NCBI GenBank assembly: GCA_946631935.1
Contig: CAMPAP010000071.1
Location: 1 to 9,516 of the forward strand
Reading direction: 5' to 3'
DNA length: 9,516 bases
Origin: an uncultured Lachnospiraceae bacterium
Lineage (GTDB): Bacteria; Bacillota; Clostridia; Lachnospirales; Lachnospiraceae
In this document: in pieces, positions 1-6,101 of the stretch
Position numbering within the stretch: the first letter of the stretch is position 1
Layout of the letters: each line of letters begins with the position of its first letter
Notes under the pieces: model-generated
What the model was told of the DNA's origin: nothing
The model's database searches: none
What the model saw: only the letters and a program-made list of their open reading frames with translations
Program-made: the position numbers and the translations under genes

Positions 1-292
1 CCTTTTCCCCCATCTTCATAAGAGTAATACCGGTTCCTTCAAGCTGTTTTTCTGCCTGGAGAAAATATCTGCCATCCGTCCAAAGATAAGCATTATCTTC
101 GGTTATGACCATCTGTCCGTTGGATCCGTCAAAGCCGGAGAAAAATTCCCTGCCTTTGAAATGATCGCTCACATATTCGGACATATGAAAATCACCATCC
201 GGAACATAGTAAAAATCGATCCCTGAGGTCTTCATCTCATTTCTCAAGTCCTCTATCCTGTTTTTATATACATCAGCATTAAATCTTTTCAT
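1..292 (-). CDS. Aminopeptidase P-like (M24 family) protein, N-terminal part
   Basis: Reading the minus strand from the ATG at 292 gives 97 codons, open to the window edge, so the C-terminal part is missing. The peptide starts MKRFNADVYKNRIEDL. It contains GREFFSGFDGSNGQ (about residues 47-60) and LWTDGRYFLQAEKQL (about 70-84), followed by GTGITLMKMG. These are the hallmark stretches of the creatinase-type N-terminal domain of Xaa-Pro aminopeptidases, cytosolic enzymes that remove an N-terminal residue preceding proline. The metal-binding 'pita-bread' domain would lie outside the window and cannot be checked. A GGAG ribosome binding site lies 6 bases before the start, which supports the start choice. 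The gene follows thrC on the same strand after 54 bp, with a terminator-like hairpin between them. Confidence is high for the family and lower for substrate. Confidence 0.9.
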   Translation of the reverse strand, partial: MKRFNADVYKNRIEDLRNEMKTSGIDFYYVPDGDFHMSEYVSDHFKGREFFSGFDGSNGQMVITEDNAYLWTDGRYFLQAEKQLEGTGITLMKMGEK

Positions 293-302
293 CTTAATCT
301 CC

Positions 303-334
303 GCAAAACAATACCGCCACCACAGGCAGCGGTA
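303..334 (-). terminator. Hairpin with U-rich tail downstream of thrC
   Basis: On the minus strand, TACCGCTGCC (334-325) can pair with GGTGGCGGTA (321-312) across a 3-base loop. This gives a 10-bp stem with two G-U pairs, followed by TTGTTTTGC. The shape fits an intrinsic terminator for thrC, although the U tract is short and interrupted. The tail ends a few bases before the GGAG site of the next gene, so it may act as a leaky terminator or attenuator rather than a full stop. Confidence 0.55.
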
Positions 335-346
335 ATGCTTTTCATT

Positions 347-1834
347 TTATTTAAGAAAATCCTTTATTACATCCTTCATTTTATCAACATCGCATTCGGT
401 CTTATGAAGCACCGGAGCCGACCTGATGTCTTCAATAGCCTGAGGAATGGGCACGTTGGAGATCCTGGCCAGATCATCTATGAGCTCAAAATCTGTCTTT
501 TTATCATACTCGGGATCTATGGCATTCATTACGGATCTTGTGAACTTGTAAGGGCTTGCGGTAGATGCGATGACCACAGGAGTGTTATCGCCGGTTGCTT
601 TTTTATATTCATCACAAACATATGAAGCAACAGCAGTATGGGTATCGATCACATATCCGGAAGACTTGTAGATCTTGGCGATCTGATCCGCCGTCTGCTC
701 TTCGTCAGCATATCCTCCGTAGAAATCCTTAAGACCTGCTTTTTCGGAATCGTTAATGGTATACTTTCCGTTTCCTGAAAGTTCTCCCATAAGCTCTGCA
801 CATCTGTCTGCATCACAGCCTGCAATGAAATAGATAAGCCTTTCGAGATTGCTTGAAATAAGAATATCCATTGAAGGAGAGCTTGTTACATGGAACTGTC
901 TGTTCCTGTCATAGGTTCCGGATTCGAAGAAATCAAAGAGAACCTTATTGGTATTGGATGCGCAGATGAGCTTGCCAACGGGAAGTCCCATGTTTTTTGC
1001 ATAAAATGCAGCGAGAATATTTCCGAAATTTCCTGTAGGCACGCAGATATTTATCTTATCGCCGTCCTTGATCCTCTCCTCTTTCATGAGGCGGGTATAA
1101 GCATAAATGTAATAACAGATCTGGGGAACCAGCCTTCCGATGTTGATGGAGTTAGCGGATGAAAAAACAAATCCCTTCTCATCAAGCTCTGCTGCAAATT
1201 CCTTATCGGAAAATATATTTTTAACTCCGGTCTGGGCATCATCAAAATTACCGTGGATGCCGACTACTTTTGTATTGGCACCGCGCTGTGTTACCATCTG
1301 TTTTTCCTGTATCGGAGAAACACCACTCTTGGGATAAAATACAACTATCCTTGTTCCGGGAACATCCGCAAATCCGGCAAGAGCTGCTTTACCGGTGTCA
1401 CCGCTTGTTGCAGTCAGGATAACTATCTCTTTATCAAGTCCGTTCTTTTTTGCCGCAGTTGTCATCAGATGAGGAAGAAGGGAAAGTGCCATATCCTTAA
1501 ATGCGATCGTCGCACCGTGGAAAAGCTCAAGATAATAGGAACCCTCAGCCTCAGCAAGAGGAGCTATCTCTTCAGTATCGAATTTTGAATCATACGCAGA
1601 GCTTATACATTTTTTAAGCTCATCTTCGGTATAATCGGTAAGGAAAAGCTTCATGACTTCGTAAGCAAGTCCCCGATAATCCATCTCTGAAAGCTCAGAA
1701 AGGCTTTTATCAAGTGCAGGGATCTCAGAAGGAACAAAAAGTCCTCCGTCAGGTGCAAGTCCCTTGAGTATTGCCATTGAAGCGGTATATTTTTCCTTAT
1801 CGCCTCTTGTGCTTGAATAACTGATCTCTTTCAT
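347..1834 (-). CDS. thrC: Threonine synthase
   Basis: This pyridoxal-phosphate enzyme converts O-phospho-L-homoserine and water to L-threonine and phosphate, the last step of threonine synthesis in the cytosol. The 495-residue length fits the long (E. coli/yeast-like) threonine synthase type. Visible motifs are the N-terminal YSSTRGDK (residues 6-13) and LFHGATIAFKDM (104-115), in which K113 is the expected PLP-binding lysine. Further on are TATSGDTGKAA (141-151), a phosphate-binding type loop, NSINIGRLVPQ (228-238), VPTGNFGNILA (265-275), and SPSMDILISSNLER (319-332). The start is supported by an AAGGA site (1843-1847) 8 bases upstream and by agreement with the usual family N-terminus. No T-box or other long leader is possible, because the upstream gene starts 64 bp away. 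No other threonine pathway gene is visible here. The frame is intact. Confidence 0.97.
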   Translation of the reverse strand: MKEISYSSTRGDKEKYTASMAILKGLAPDGGLFVPSEIPALDKSLSELSEMDYRGLAYEVMKLFLTDYTEDELKKCISSAYDSKFDTEEIAPLAEAEGSYYLELFHGATIAFKDMALSLLPHLMTTAAKKNGLDKEIVILTATSGDTGKAALAGFADVPGTRIVVFYPKSGVSPIQEKQMVTQRGANTKVVGIHGNFDDAQTGVKNIFSDKEFAAELDEKGFVFSSANSINIGRLVPQICYYIYAYTRLMKEERIKDGDKINICVPTGNFGNILAAFYAKNMGLPVGKLICASNTNKVLFDFFESGTYDRNRQFHVTSSPSMDILISSNLERLIYFIAGCDADRCAELMGELSGNGKYTINDSEKAGLKDFYGGYADEEQTADQIAKIYKSSGYVIDTHTAVASYVCDEYKKATGDNTPVVIASTASPYKFTRSVMNAIDPEYDKKTDFELIDDLARISNVPIPQAIEDIRSAPVLHKTECDVDKMKDVIKDFLK

Positions 1835-1861
1835 TTTTCCAATCCTTTTTATATATTCTTT

Positions 1862-1889
1862 TTTATATTTTTAAATACCCTTATGTTAA
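1862..1889 (-). promoter_or_regulatory. Predicted promoter of thrC
   Basis: On the minus strand, TTAACA (1889-1884, 5 of 6 to the -35 consensus) and TATAAA (1867-1862, 5 of 6 to the -10 consensus) are separated by 16 bases. Transcription would begin near 1855, giving a leader of about 20 bases that contains the AAGGA ribosome binding site. The -35 box is the same DNA as the predicted -10 box of the divergent gene. Prediction only; the region is AT-rich, so chance matches are possible. Confidence 0.55.
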
Positions 1890-1892
1890 AAT
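1884..1892 (+). promoter_or_regulatory. Predicted extended -10 promoter of the AP2/HNH-like gene
   Basis: TGTTAAAAT matches the extended -10 pattern TGnTATAAT at all but one base. No convincing -35 box sits 16-18 bases upstream, which is acceptable for an extended -10 promoter. A start 6-7 bases downstream would fall at about 1899, the first base of the ATG, so the mRNA would be leaderless. This agrees with the lack of any Shine-Dalgarno-like sequence before that ATG. Confidence 0.45.
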
Positions 1893-1898
1893 ACAGAT

Positions 1899-2678
1899 AT
1901 GAATTCCCGGGATAAAAAAACGTCAAAGGGCGTATATATTTATAAAACACCCGCAGGTACCGTTCTTTACCGCGCTTCCGTGACCAAAAACGGAAGACAT
2001 ATCTCCCTGGGCTCATATCCTTCCGAAAAAAAAGCTTCGGAAGCATATAAATGCGCAATAAAAGTACTTGAAAATGTTAGCATTACATTGAATGATTTTC
2101 AAGATTTTAAATGCCTTAAATACGAAAAAGCGGTAATTCTCATCAATTTAAGGGACAATGACTTCTATTTCGGCACTCCCATCTATCTGAAAAAGGATTA
2201 TTTCAACTATCATCTAAGCCCTGATGTGATCTTTACATTTGACCTTGAAGACCTCTTCTATTTTTCATCCCATAAAATATCAAAAAGAGGCGGTCACTTC
2301 TTTGTGGCTGATTACGGTTCACAGCTTTCCATAGGATCAAGGTTCGGCTTAAAGCCCTATTCCGTGGTCGGAAGGGACTGTAACTTTATAAACGGTGACA
2401 TCTTCGATTACAGAAGAGAAAACCTTGAGATCTTAAACACCTACCACGGAGTGATCCGTGAAAAGAAAGGCTATACCGCAAGGATTCACACTTCGGGATA
2501 CACAAAGATAGGAACATACGAAACAGCCCTTGAAGCCGCAATAGCATATAATAAAGCGGTTGATATCCTGAAAAAAAAGGATAATACAAAAAACTTTCCC
2601 GAAAACTACATAGATGAAGTCTCGGGAAAGGTTTATGCCGAAATATACAACAAGCTCACCATCAATCCCGGAATTTGA
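1899..2678 (+). CDS. AP2-domain protein with degenerate HNH-like core
   Basis: The product is 259 residues. Residues about 10-58 (KGVYIYKTPAG, then GRHISLGSYPSEKKASEAY) look like an AP2/ERF-type DNA-binding domain. Residues about 182-225 (YHGVIREKKGYTARIH, then KIGTYETALEAAIAYNKA) look like a second one. Between them, FINGDIFDYRRENLEIL (163-179) resembles the second half of an HNH nuclease motif, as in HNH homing endonucleases that also carry AP2 domains. However, the position where the catalytic His normally precedes I-N-G-D is Phe163, so nuclease activity is doubtful. The middle part (about 65-150) I do not recognise. A DNA-binding role, regulatory or derived from a homing endonuclease, is the most that can be inferred. 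The ATG has no visible ribosome binding site. The upstream ATG at 1883 is out of frame and soon stops. The TGA stop is the first codon of the inverted repeat that follows. There are no signal peptide or membrane segments. Confidence 0.8.
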   Translation: MNSRDKKTSKGVYIYKTPAGTVLYRASVTKNGRHISLGSYPSEKKASEAYKCAIKVLENVSITLNDFQDFKCLKYEKAVILINLRDNDFYFGTPIYLKKDYFNYHLSPDVIFTFDLEDLFYFSSHKISKRGGHFFVADYGSQLSIGSRFGLKPYSVVGRDCNFINGDIFDYRRENLEILNTYHGVIREKKGYTARIHTSGYTKIGTYETALEAAIAYNKAVDILKKKDNTKNFPENYIDEVSGKVYAEIYNKLTINPGI

Positions 2679-2772
2679 AACATGGGGACGGTTCCGCCGT
2701 TTCATTTATAGTAATGCCATGATCGTTGGTAAACTATTTTTTGTAAAACGGCGGAACCGTCCCCGTGTTTCA
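2676..2772. repeat. 97-bp inverted-repeat element between convergent genes
   Basis: The left arm (2676-2702) and right arm (2746-2772) are 27 bases each and inverted copies of each other with one mismatch (T at 2683 against a C-equivalent at 2766). They begin TGAAACA, run through GGGGACGGTTCCGCCGTTT and enclose a 43-base AT-rich loop. Each arm also holds a small internal palindrome, ACGG-5-CCGT. The outer TGA of the left arm is the stop codon of the AP2-like gene. The outer TGA of the right arm, read on the minus strand, is the stop codon of the GH25-like gene. On the plus strand the structure is followed by TTTTT (2773-2777), so it could terminate the AP2-like transcript. No clear target-site duplication is seen. 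It resembles a palindromic REP/MITE-like unit; no transposase is nearby. Confidence 0.85.
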
Positions 2773-3882
2773 TTTTTGCGTATAATCAATAAATGAAATC
2801 GTCAGATCGGAGTACCCTTTGACTCCGTCAACAGTGGCGTTGTTCGTATATTCCCACATGGTGAAAGCATAAGGGTAGTCCGGTAGGTCTCCGTGATTAT
2901 CAAGCCATATATCGATATCCGAGAATTTACTCAGATCTATCTCTTTTATGAGAAATTCCTTATCAGCTCTTATGATGCAGTTAAATCCGCCGTTTTTTAT
3001 CTCGTCACAGACAGTTCTTAATATTTCCGTTTTTTCGGCCTTTGTCAATTCCTCGATCCTGGAAGTATCATTATCAACAAATCCGATATCTATACAAAGC
3101 GGATATGTGATCTTATAATCCGTAACCGCGGTCTTTAAAATATTAGCCTCTTCTATGGCCTCTTCAAGGGTCACGGCCTGGGATGTAAAGTAAAGACCAA
3201 TATTGAGTCCCGCCTGGTTTGCTCTTGAAAGATTATCCGCAAAATAGTCATCAAAGGTAACCGTTCCCGTACCGTAGCCCCTGACTCCCACTCTGAGCAT
3301 CACAAAATCAATGCCGCTGCTCTTTACCTTGTTAAAATCAACATAATCATCATATTTATCAACTCTCATGCCAAGATAGGATACTTTTTTCCCGTCAATA
3401 TAATAAGCCATCCTGTCTGACTGAAGAACAAGATTAGAATAGTCATAATCACTCTTTGGAAGATAAGGCGTAATGGTAACCCACTCCTCTTTACCGTTTC
3501 TGAGTTTTACCAGAGTATGCTTACCGTCCTTGGCTTCCGGAGGAAGGCCGTCATCTTCTTCAGGCTCAATGGGCTTTTCTTCCTCTTCAGGTTTTACATC
3601 GGTACTATCATCTGTTTCTTTCTCCTCGGGATACATATCCCAAAAATCAAGATCTCCGGGTTTGACATCACTGCTTTCAGTTTTTTCTTCAACAATGACA
3701 TTGCTTACAGCAGGCTCTTCAGGCGCCTGGACTGTATTATGATGAGCAGGTTTTCTGTTGGACAAAAGAACTATAACGATAATAAGAAGTATGAAAAAAG
3801 CAGTAACTGCCATGGCAGCAGCTAACTGCGGTGAAATACTGTTCTTGTCATTGTCTCCGGGAAGGTTCAGGTTATTGTTCAT
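2770..3882 (-). CDS. Membrane-anchored GH25-fold (lysozyme-like) protein, probably catalytically inactive
   Basis: The product is 370 residues. There is a short polar N-terminus, one hydrophobic segment (about 20-41) acting as an uncleaved anchor, and an acidic Pro/Glu/Asp-rich linker (about 53-118). The C-terminal domain (about 160-370) has the pattern of GH25 muramidases: VDFNKVKSSGIDFVMLRVG (181-199), NLSRANQAGLNIGLYFTSQA (217-236), EEAIEEAN (240-247), YPLCID (260-265), DIWLDNH (324-330), MWEYTNN (342-348), VDGVKG (351-356). GH25 enzymes cleave peptidoglycan with an Asp in a G-x-D-V-S stretch and a Glu in a D-x-E stretch. Here those places read GMRVD (Arg173) and DIG (Gly267), so hydrolysis is unlikely. 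A cell-wall binding or scaffolding role is an inference. No Shine-Dalgarno sequence precedes the ATG, which sits inside a tandem-repeat block. The gene lies 64 bp after rnfB without a clear terminator between, so read-through from the rnf operon is possible. Confidence 0.85.
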   Translation of the reverse strand: MNNNLNLPGDNDKNSISPQLAAAMAVTAFFILLIIVIVLLSNRKPAHHNTVQAPEEPAVSNVIVEEKTESSDVKPGDLDFWDMYPEEKETDDSTDVKPEEEEKPIEPEEDDGLPPEAKDGKHTLVKLRNGKEEWVTITPYLPKSDYDYSNLVLQSDRMAYYIDGKKVSYLGMRVDKYDDYVDFNKVKSSGIDFVMLRVGVRGYGTGTVTFDDYFADNLSRANQAGLNIGLYFTSQAVTLEEAIEEANILKTAVTDYKITYPLCIDIGFVDNDTSRIEELTKAEKTEILRTVCDEIKNGGFNCIIRADKEFLIKEIDLSKFSDIDIWLDNHGDLPDYPYAFTMWEYTNNATVDGVKGYSDLTISFIDYTQK

Positions 3883-3928
3883 TTAAGGTTATCGTACATT
3901 TAAGATAATCGTACTTTAAGTTAATCGT
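3862..3928 (-). repeat. Four degenerate 16-17 bp tandem repeats across the start of the GH25-like gene
   Basis: Read on the minus strand, the copies are ACGATTAACTTAAAGT (3928-3913), ACGATTATCTTAAATGT (3912-3896), ACGATAACCTTAAATGA (3895-3879) and ACAATAACCTGAACCTT (3878-3862). Neighbouring upstream copies agree at about 14-15 of 17 positions. The last copy is coding (N-N-L-N-L), and the start codon of the gene lies at the junction of the third and fourth copies. The third copy together with the end of the second also spells a tiny frame, ATG to TGA (3899-3879), whose stop overlaps the start codon as ATGA. The block may be a regulatory site or a duplication of the translation start region. 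Confidence 0.7.
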
Positions 3929-3946
3929 TCATTACATGATCTAAGA

Positions 3947-4732
3947 TCAGATAATTGCTTTCTTTGGACATTTATCAACACATACGCCGCATCCTACGCA
4001 CTTTTCCTGATCTATACGGGCAAGATTGTTTTCAAAAACAATAGCATCCTTTGGACAGTTTTTGGCACACAGGCTGCATCCGATACATCCCACCCGGCAA
4101 ACCTTCATGACCTCGGGGCCTTTCGAATGTGATGAACATTTAACAAAATGCTTTGCATCATAAGGAACAAGACTGATGAGATGTCTGGGGCATGCACTGA
4201 CACATTTTCCGCAGGCTTTACAAGCATCCTTGTCAACCACGGCAATACCGTTCACAACATGAATGGCATCAAAAGGGCAAACCGATACACAACTGCCACC
4301 GCCAAGACAGCCCTCCCTGCATCCTTTTGGGCCCCCCGCAGGTGCGATATTCATCATTCTGCAGTCAGTAGGACCGGAATAATCCGAAATATCCGAAGCT
4401 TTTTCACAGTCTCCGGCACATGCTACAAAAGCACACATCCTTACGCTCTCGCCCGCAGAGGTTCCCATTATCTCAGCAACCTTTACGCCTACTGCAGCTC
4501 CGCCCACGGGACATGCATTTACGGGAGCCTCTCCTTTAACGATGGCAGAAGCAAGACCCGAGCAGCCGGGATATCCGCATCCGCCGCAATTATTTCCCGG
4601 AAGAGCGGCAAGGACTTTCTCTTCTCTTTCGTCAGTTTGAACTTTAAATGCAATACCTGCAACGCCAAGGAAAATACCAACAAATATTCCGACACAGGCG
4701 GTACAAATTGCAGCTGCAAGCATCATACTCAT
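3947..4732 (-). CDS. rnfB: Rnf complex subunit RnfB (multi-cluster ferredoxin-type electron carrier)
   Basis: RnfB takes electrons from reduced ferredoxin and feeds them into the Rnf complex on the cytoplasmic face. The 261-residue protein has an N-terminal membrane helix (about 5-28). A four-Cys domain follows with GNNCGGCGYPGC (Cys 49, 52, 57 and 74), then a second Cys set (100, 105, 109, 124). The ferredoxin region has Cys at 138/142/148/152, 171/174/177/181, 212/216/219/222/226 and 245/248/251/255. This is enough for about six [4Fe-4S] clusters, consistent with clostridial RnfB and more than the proteobacterial form carries. A GGAGG site (4743-4747) lies 10 bases before the ATG. It is the last gene of the operon, separated from rnfA by 48 bp, the only real gap in the cluster. 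A 13-bp palindrome (3937-3949) covers its stop codon but lacks a T tract. Confidence 0.96.
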   Translation of the reverse strand: MSMMLAAAICTACVGIFVGIFLGVAGIAFKVQTDEREEKVLAALPGNNCGGCGYPGCSGLASAIVKGEAPVNACPVGGAAVGVKVAEIMGTSAGESVRMCAFVACAGDCEKASDISDYSGPTDCRMMNIAPAGGPKGCREGCLGGGSCVSVCPFDAIHVVNGIAVVDKDACKACGKCVSACPRHLISLVPYDAKHFVKCSSHSKGPEVMKVCRVGCIGCSLCAKNCPKDAIVFENNLARIDQEKCVGCGVCVDKCPKKAII

Positions 4733-4780
4733 TATTTCAATTCCTCCAAAATACTGTCACAATAAAGCAATCTGACGGCA

Positions 4781-5371
4781 TCAAAGGATACCCGAAAATC
4801 CCCAGAATGCTATTGCCATAAGACCTGCAGTAAGAAGAACGATCGGCATTCCTTTAAACGGACCGGGAACCGAATCATTGTATTCCATCTTTTCTCTTAT
4901 GCCTGCAAGAATGACAATGGCAATGGTAAAGCCAATGGCTGTTCCGAGTCCGTTAAGAATACCTGTTCCTATTCCGTAATTTTTCTGGACATTGCTGACA
5001 GCAACTCCGAGAACCGCGCAGTTGGTGGTTATAAGAGGAAGGTAAACACCCAGAGCCTGATAAAGCGAAGGTACAGCCTTTCTCAGAAACATCTCAACAA
5101 ACTGAACAAGAGCCGCGATAACAAGTATGAAAACGATGGTCTGAAGATAAGTCAGATCAAAGGGTACAAGAATAAACCTGTACATGACACCTGCTACGGC
5201 GCTTGCAAGAGTTATGACGAAAATTACCGCGAATCCCATTCCGGCGGCGGTCTTTATCTTTCTGGAAACACCCAGGAAAGGACACAGTCCCAAAAACTGG
5301 CTGAGCACTACGTTGGAAACAAGAGACGATCCGACAAGAAGCAGCAGCATATCCTTAATACTTTCCATCAT
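4781..5371 (-). CDS. rnfA: Rnf complex membrane subunit RnfA
   Basis: This integral membrane core subunit pairs with RnfE. In known Rnf/NQR structures the two together hold a [2Fe-2S] centre within the membrane that links electron transfer across it to ion movement. The 196-residue length is typical. The protein is almost entirely hydrophobic with about six membrane helices. The conserved FLGLCPFLGVSRK (26-38) and LPLITTNCAVLGVA (111-124) supply the two expected cluster cysteines, Cys30 and Cys118. The annotated start at 5371 overlaps the end of rnfE by 17 bases. A second ATG directly follows (5368), and its spacing of about 6 bases from the GGGGAG purine run is better, so the true start may be one codon later. 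The overlap points to translational coupling with rnfE. Confidence 0.96.
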   Translation of the reverse strand: MMESIKDMLLLLVGSSLVSNVVLSQFLGLCPFLGVSRKIKTAAGMGFAVIFVITLASAVAGVMYRFILVPFDLTYLQTIVFILVIAALVQFVEMFLRKAVPSLYQALGVYLPLITTNCAVLGVAVSNVQKNYGIGTGILNGLGTAIGFTIAIVILAGIREKMEYNDSVPGPFKGMPIVLLTAGLMAIAFWGFSGIL

Positions 5372-6101
5372 CTTCTCCCCTTCTTTCCTTTAATTCTTTT
5401 TTTGATGTCTTATAAGAATTCATAGCTTTATTACAAAATTCCTTGTCTGCACATCTGCTGCAGCCGGCACCGCATCCGGAACCGATCTTTGATACATCCT
5501 TACCCTTTGCTGCAAGCTTTGCCTTAATGGCATTTTGTATCGCAACAAGAAATGCAAGTACAAAAAATGCACCGGGTGCAAGAACGAATATTGTAACACC
5601 GTAATCCTCAGGAAATACCTGTATTCCGAAAAACGATCCGCTTCCTATAAACTCCCTGAACATTCCCAAAAGTGTAAGGGCAACAGTAAATCCAAGGCCC
5701 ATTCCTATTCCGTCAAAAAGGGAAACAATGGCGGGATTGTGATATGCAAAGCTTTCTGCACGTCCAAGGATAATACAGTTAACAACAATAAGAGGAATAT
5801 ATATTCCAAGTGATGCATTCAGCGAAGGCAGATACGCTTCAAGAAGAAGCTGGACCATTGTAACAAAGGATGCAACGATCACTATGAATGCGGGTATCCT
5901 GACTTTATCCGGAATTACTTTTCTGAGAAGTGATATAAACAGGTTACTCAGCGCAAGGACCGCTGCTGTTGTAAGTCCCATTCCCAGACCGTTTATGGCA
6001 GAGGTTGTTACCGCAAGAGTCGGACACATTCCGAGTGTCAGGACAAAGGTTGGATTTTCCTTTATAAGGCCGTTATACAGGCGCTCAAAACATTTATTCA
6101 T
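5355..6101 (-). CDS. rnfE: Rnf complex membrane subunit RnfE with Cys-rich C-terminal tail
   Basis: RnfE is the partner of RnfA and has the same fold in inverted orientation. The N-terminal 195 residues are typical, with PTFVLTLGMCPTLAVTTSA (17-35) and IPLIVVNCIILGRAESFAY (102-120). Cys26 and Cys109 are the expected ligands of the shared membrane [2Fe-2S] cluster. At 248 residues it is longer than a minimal RnfE of about 200. After the last helix there is a hydrophilic tail with CGAGCSRCADKEFC (Cys 210, 214, 217, 223) and then a highly charged Lys/Arg/Glu end. The tail might bind a metal or an extra cluster; this is inference. The start codon overlaps the rnfG stop as ATGA. The 3' end overlaps rnfA by 17 bases. 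Confidence 0.95.
   Translation of the reverse strand: MNKCFERLYNGLIKENPTFVLTLGMCPTLAVTTSAINGLGMGLTTAAVLALSNLFISLLRKVIPDKVRIPAFIVIVASFVTMVQLLLEAYLPSLNASLGIYIPLIVVNCIILGRAESFAYHNPAIVSLFDGIGMGLGFTVALTLLGMFREFIGSGSFFGIQVFPEDYGVTIFVLAPGAFFVLAFLVAIQNAIKAKLAAKGKDVSKIGSGCGAGCSRCADKEFCNKAMNSYKTSKKELKERRGEDDGKY

Noticed and set aside
1835..1898. T-box or other riboswitch controlling thrC
   Set aside because: Only 64 bp separate thrC from the divergent gene, and the predicted leader is about 20 bases, too short for any such element.
2679..2769. Small gene or riboswitch inside the spacer between the convergent genes
   Set aside because: The segment is fully accounted for by the inverted repeat arms and an AT-rich loop, with no start codon plus ribosome binding site of note.
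2676..2772. Complete insertion sequence
   Set aside because: It has only 97 bp and no transposase frame or clear target-site duplication. At most it is a non-autonomous palindromic unit.
3862..3928. CRISPR-like repeats
   Set aside because: The units are short, directly adjacent without spacers and degenerate, and no cas gene is present.
3937..3949. Intrinsic terminator after rnfB
   Set aside because: The palindrome TGATCTAAGATCA has a 6-bp AT-rich stem with a one-base centre and no following T tract.
4148..4765. Long plus-strand reading frame (205 codons) opposite rnfB
   Set aside because: It is antisense to a strongly conserved Fe-S protein, has no recognisable domain and no ribosome binding site, and is explained by the codon bias of rnfB.
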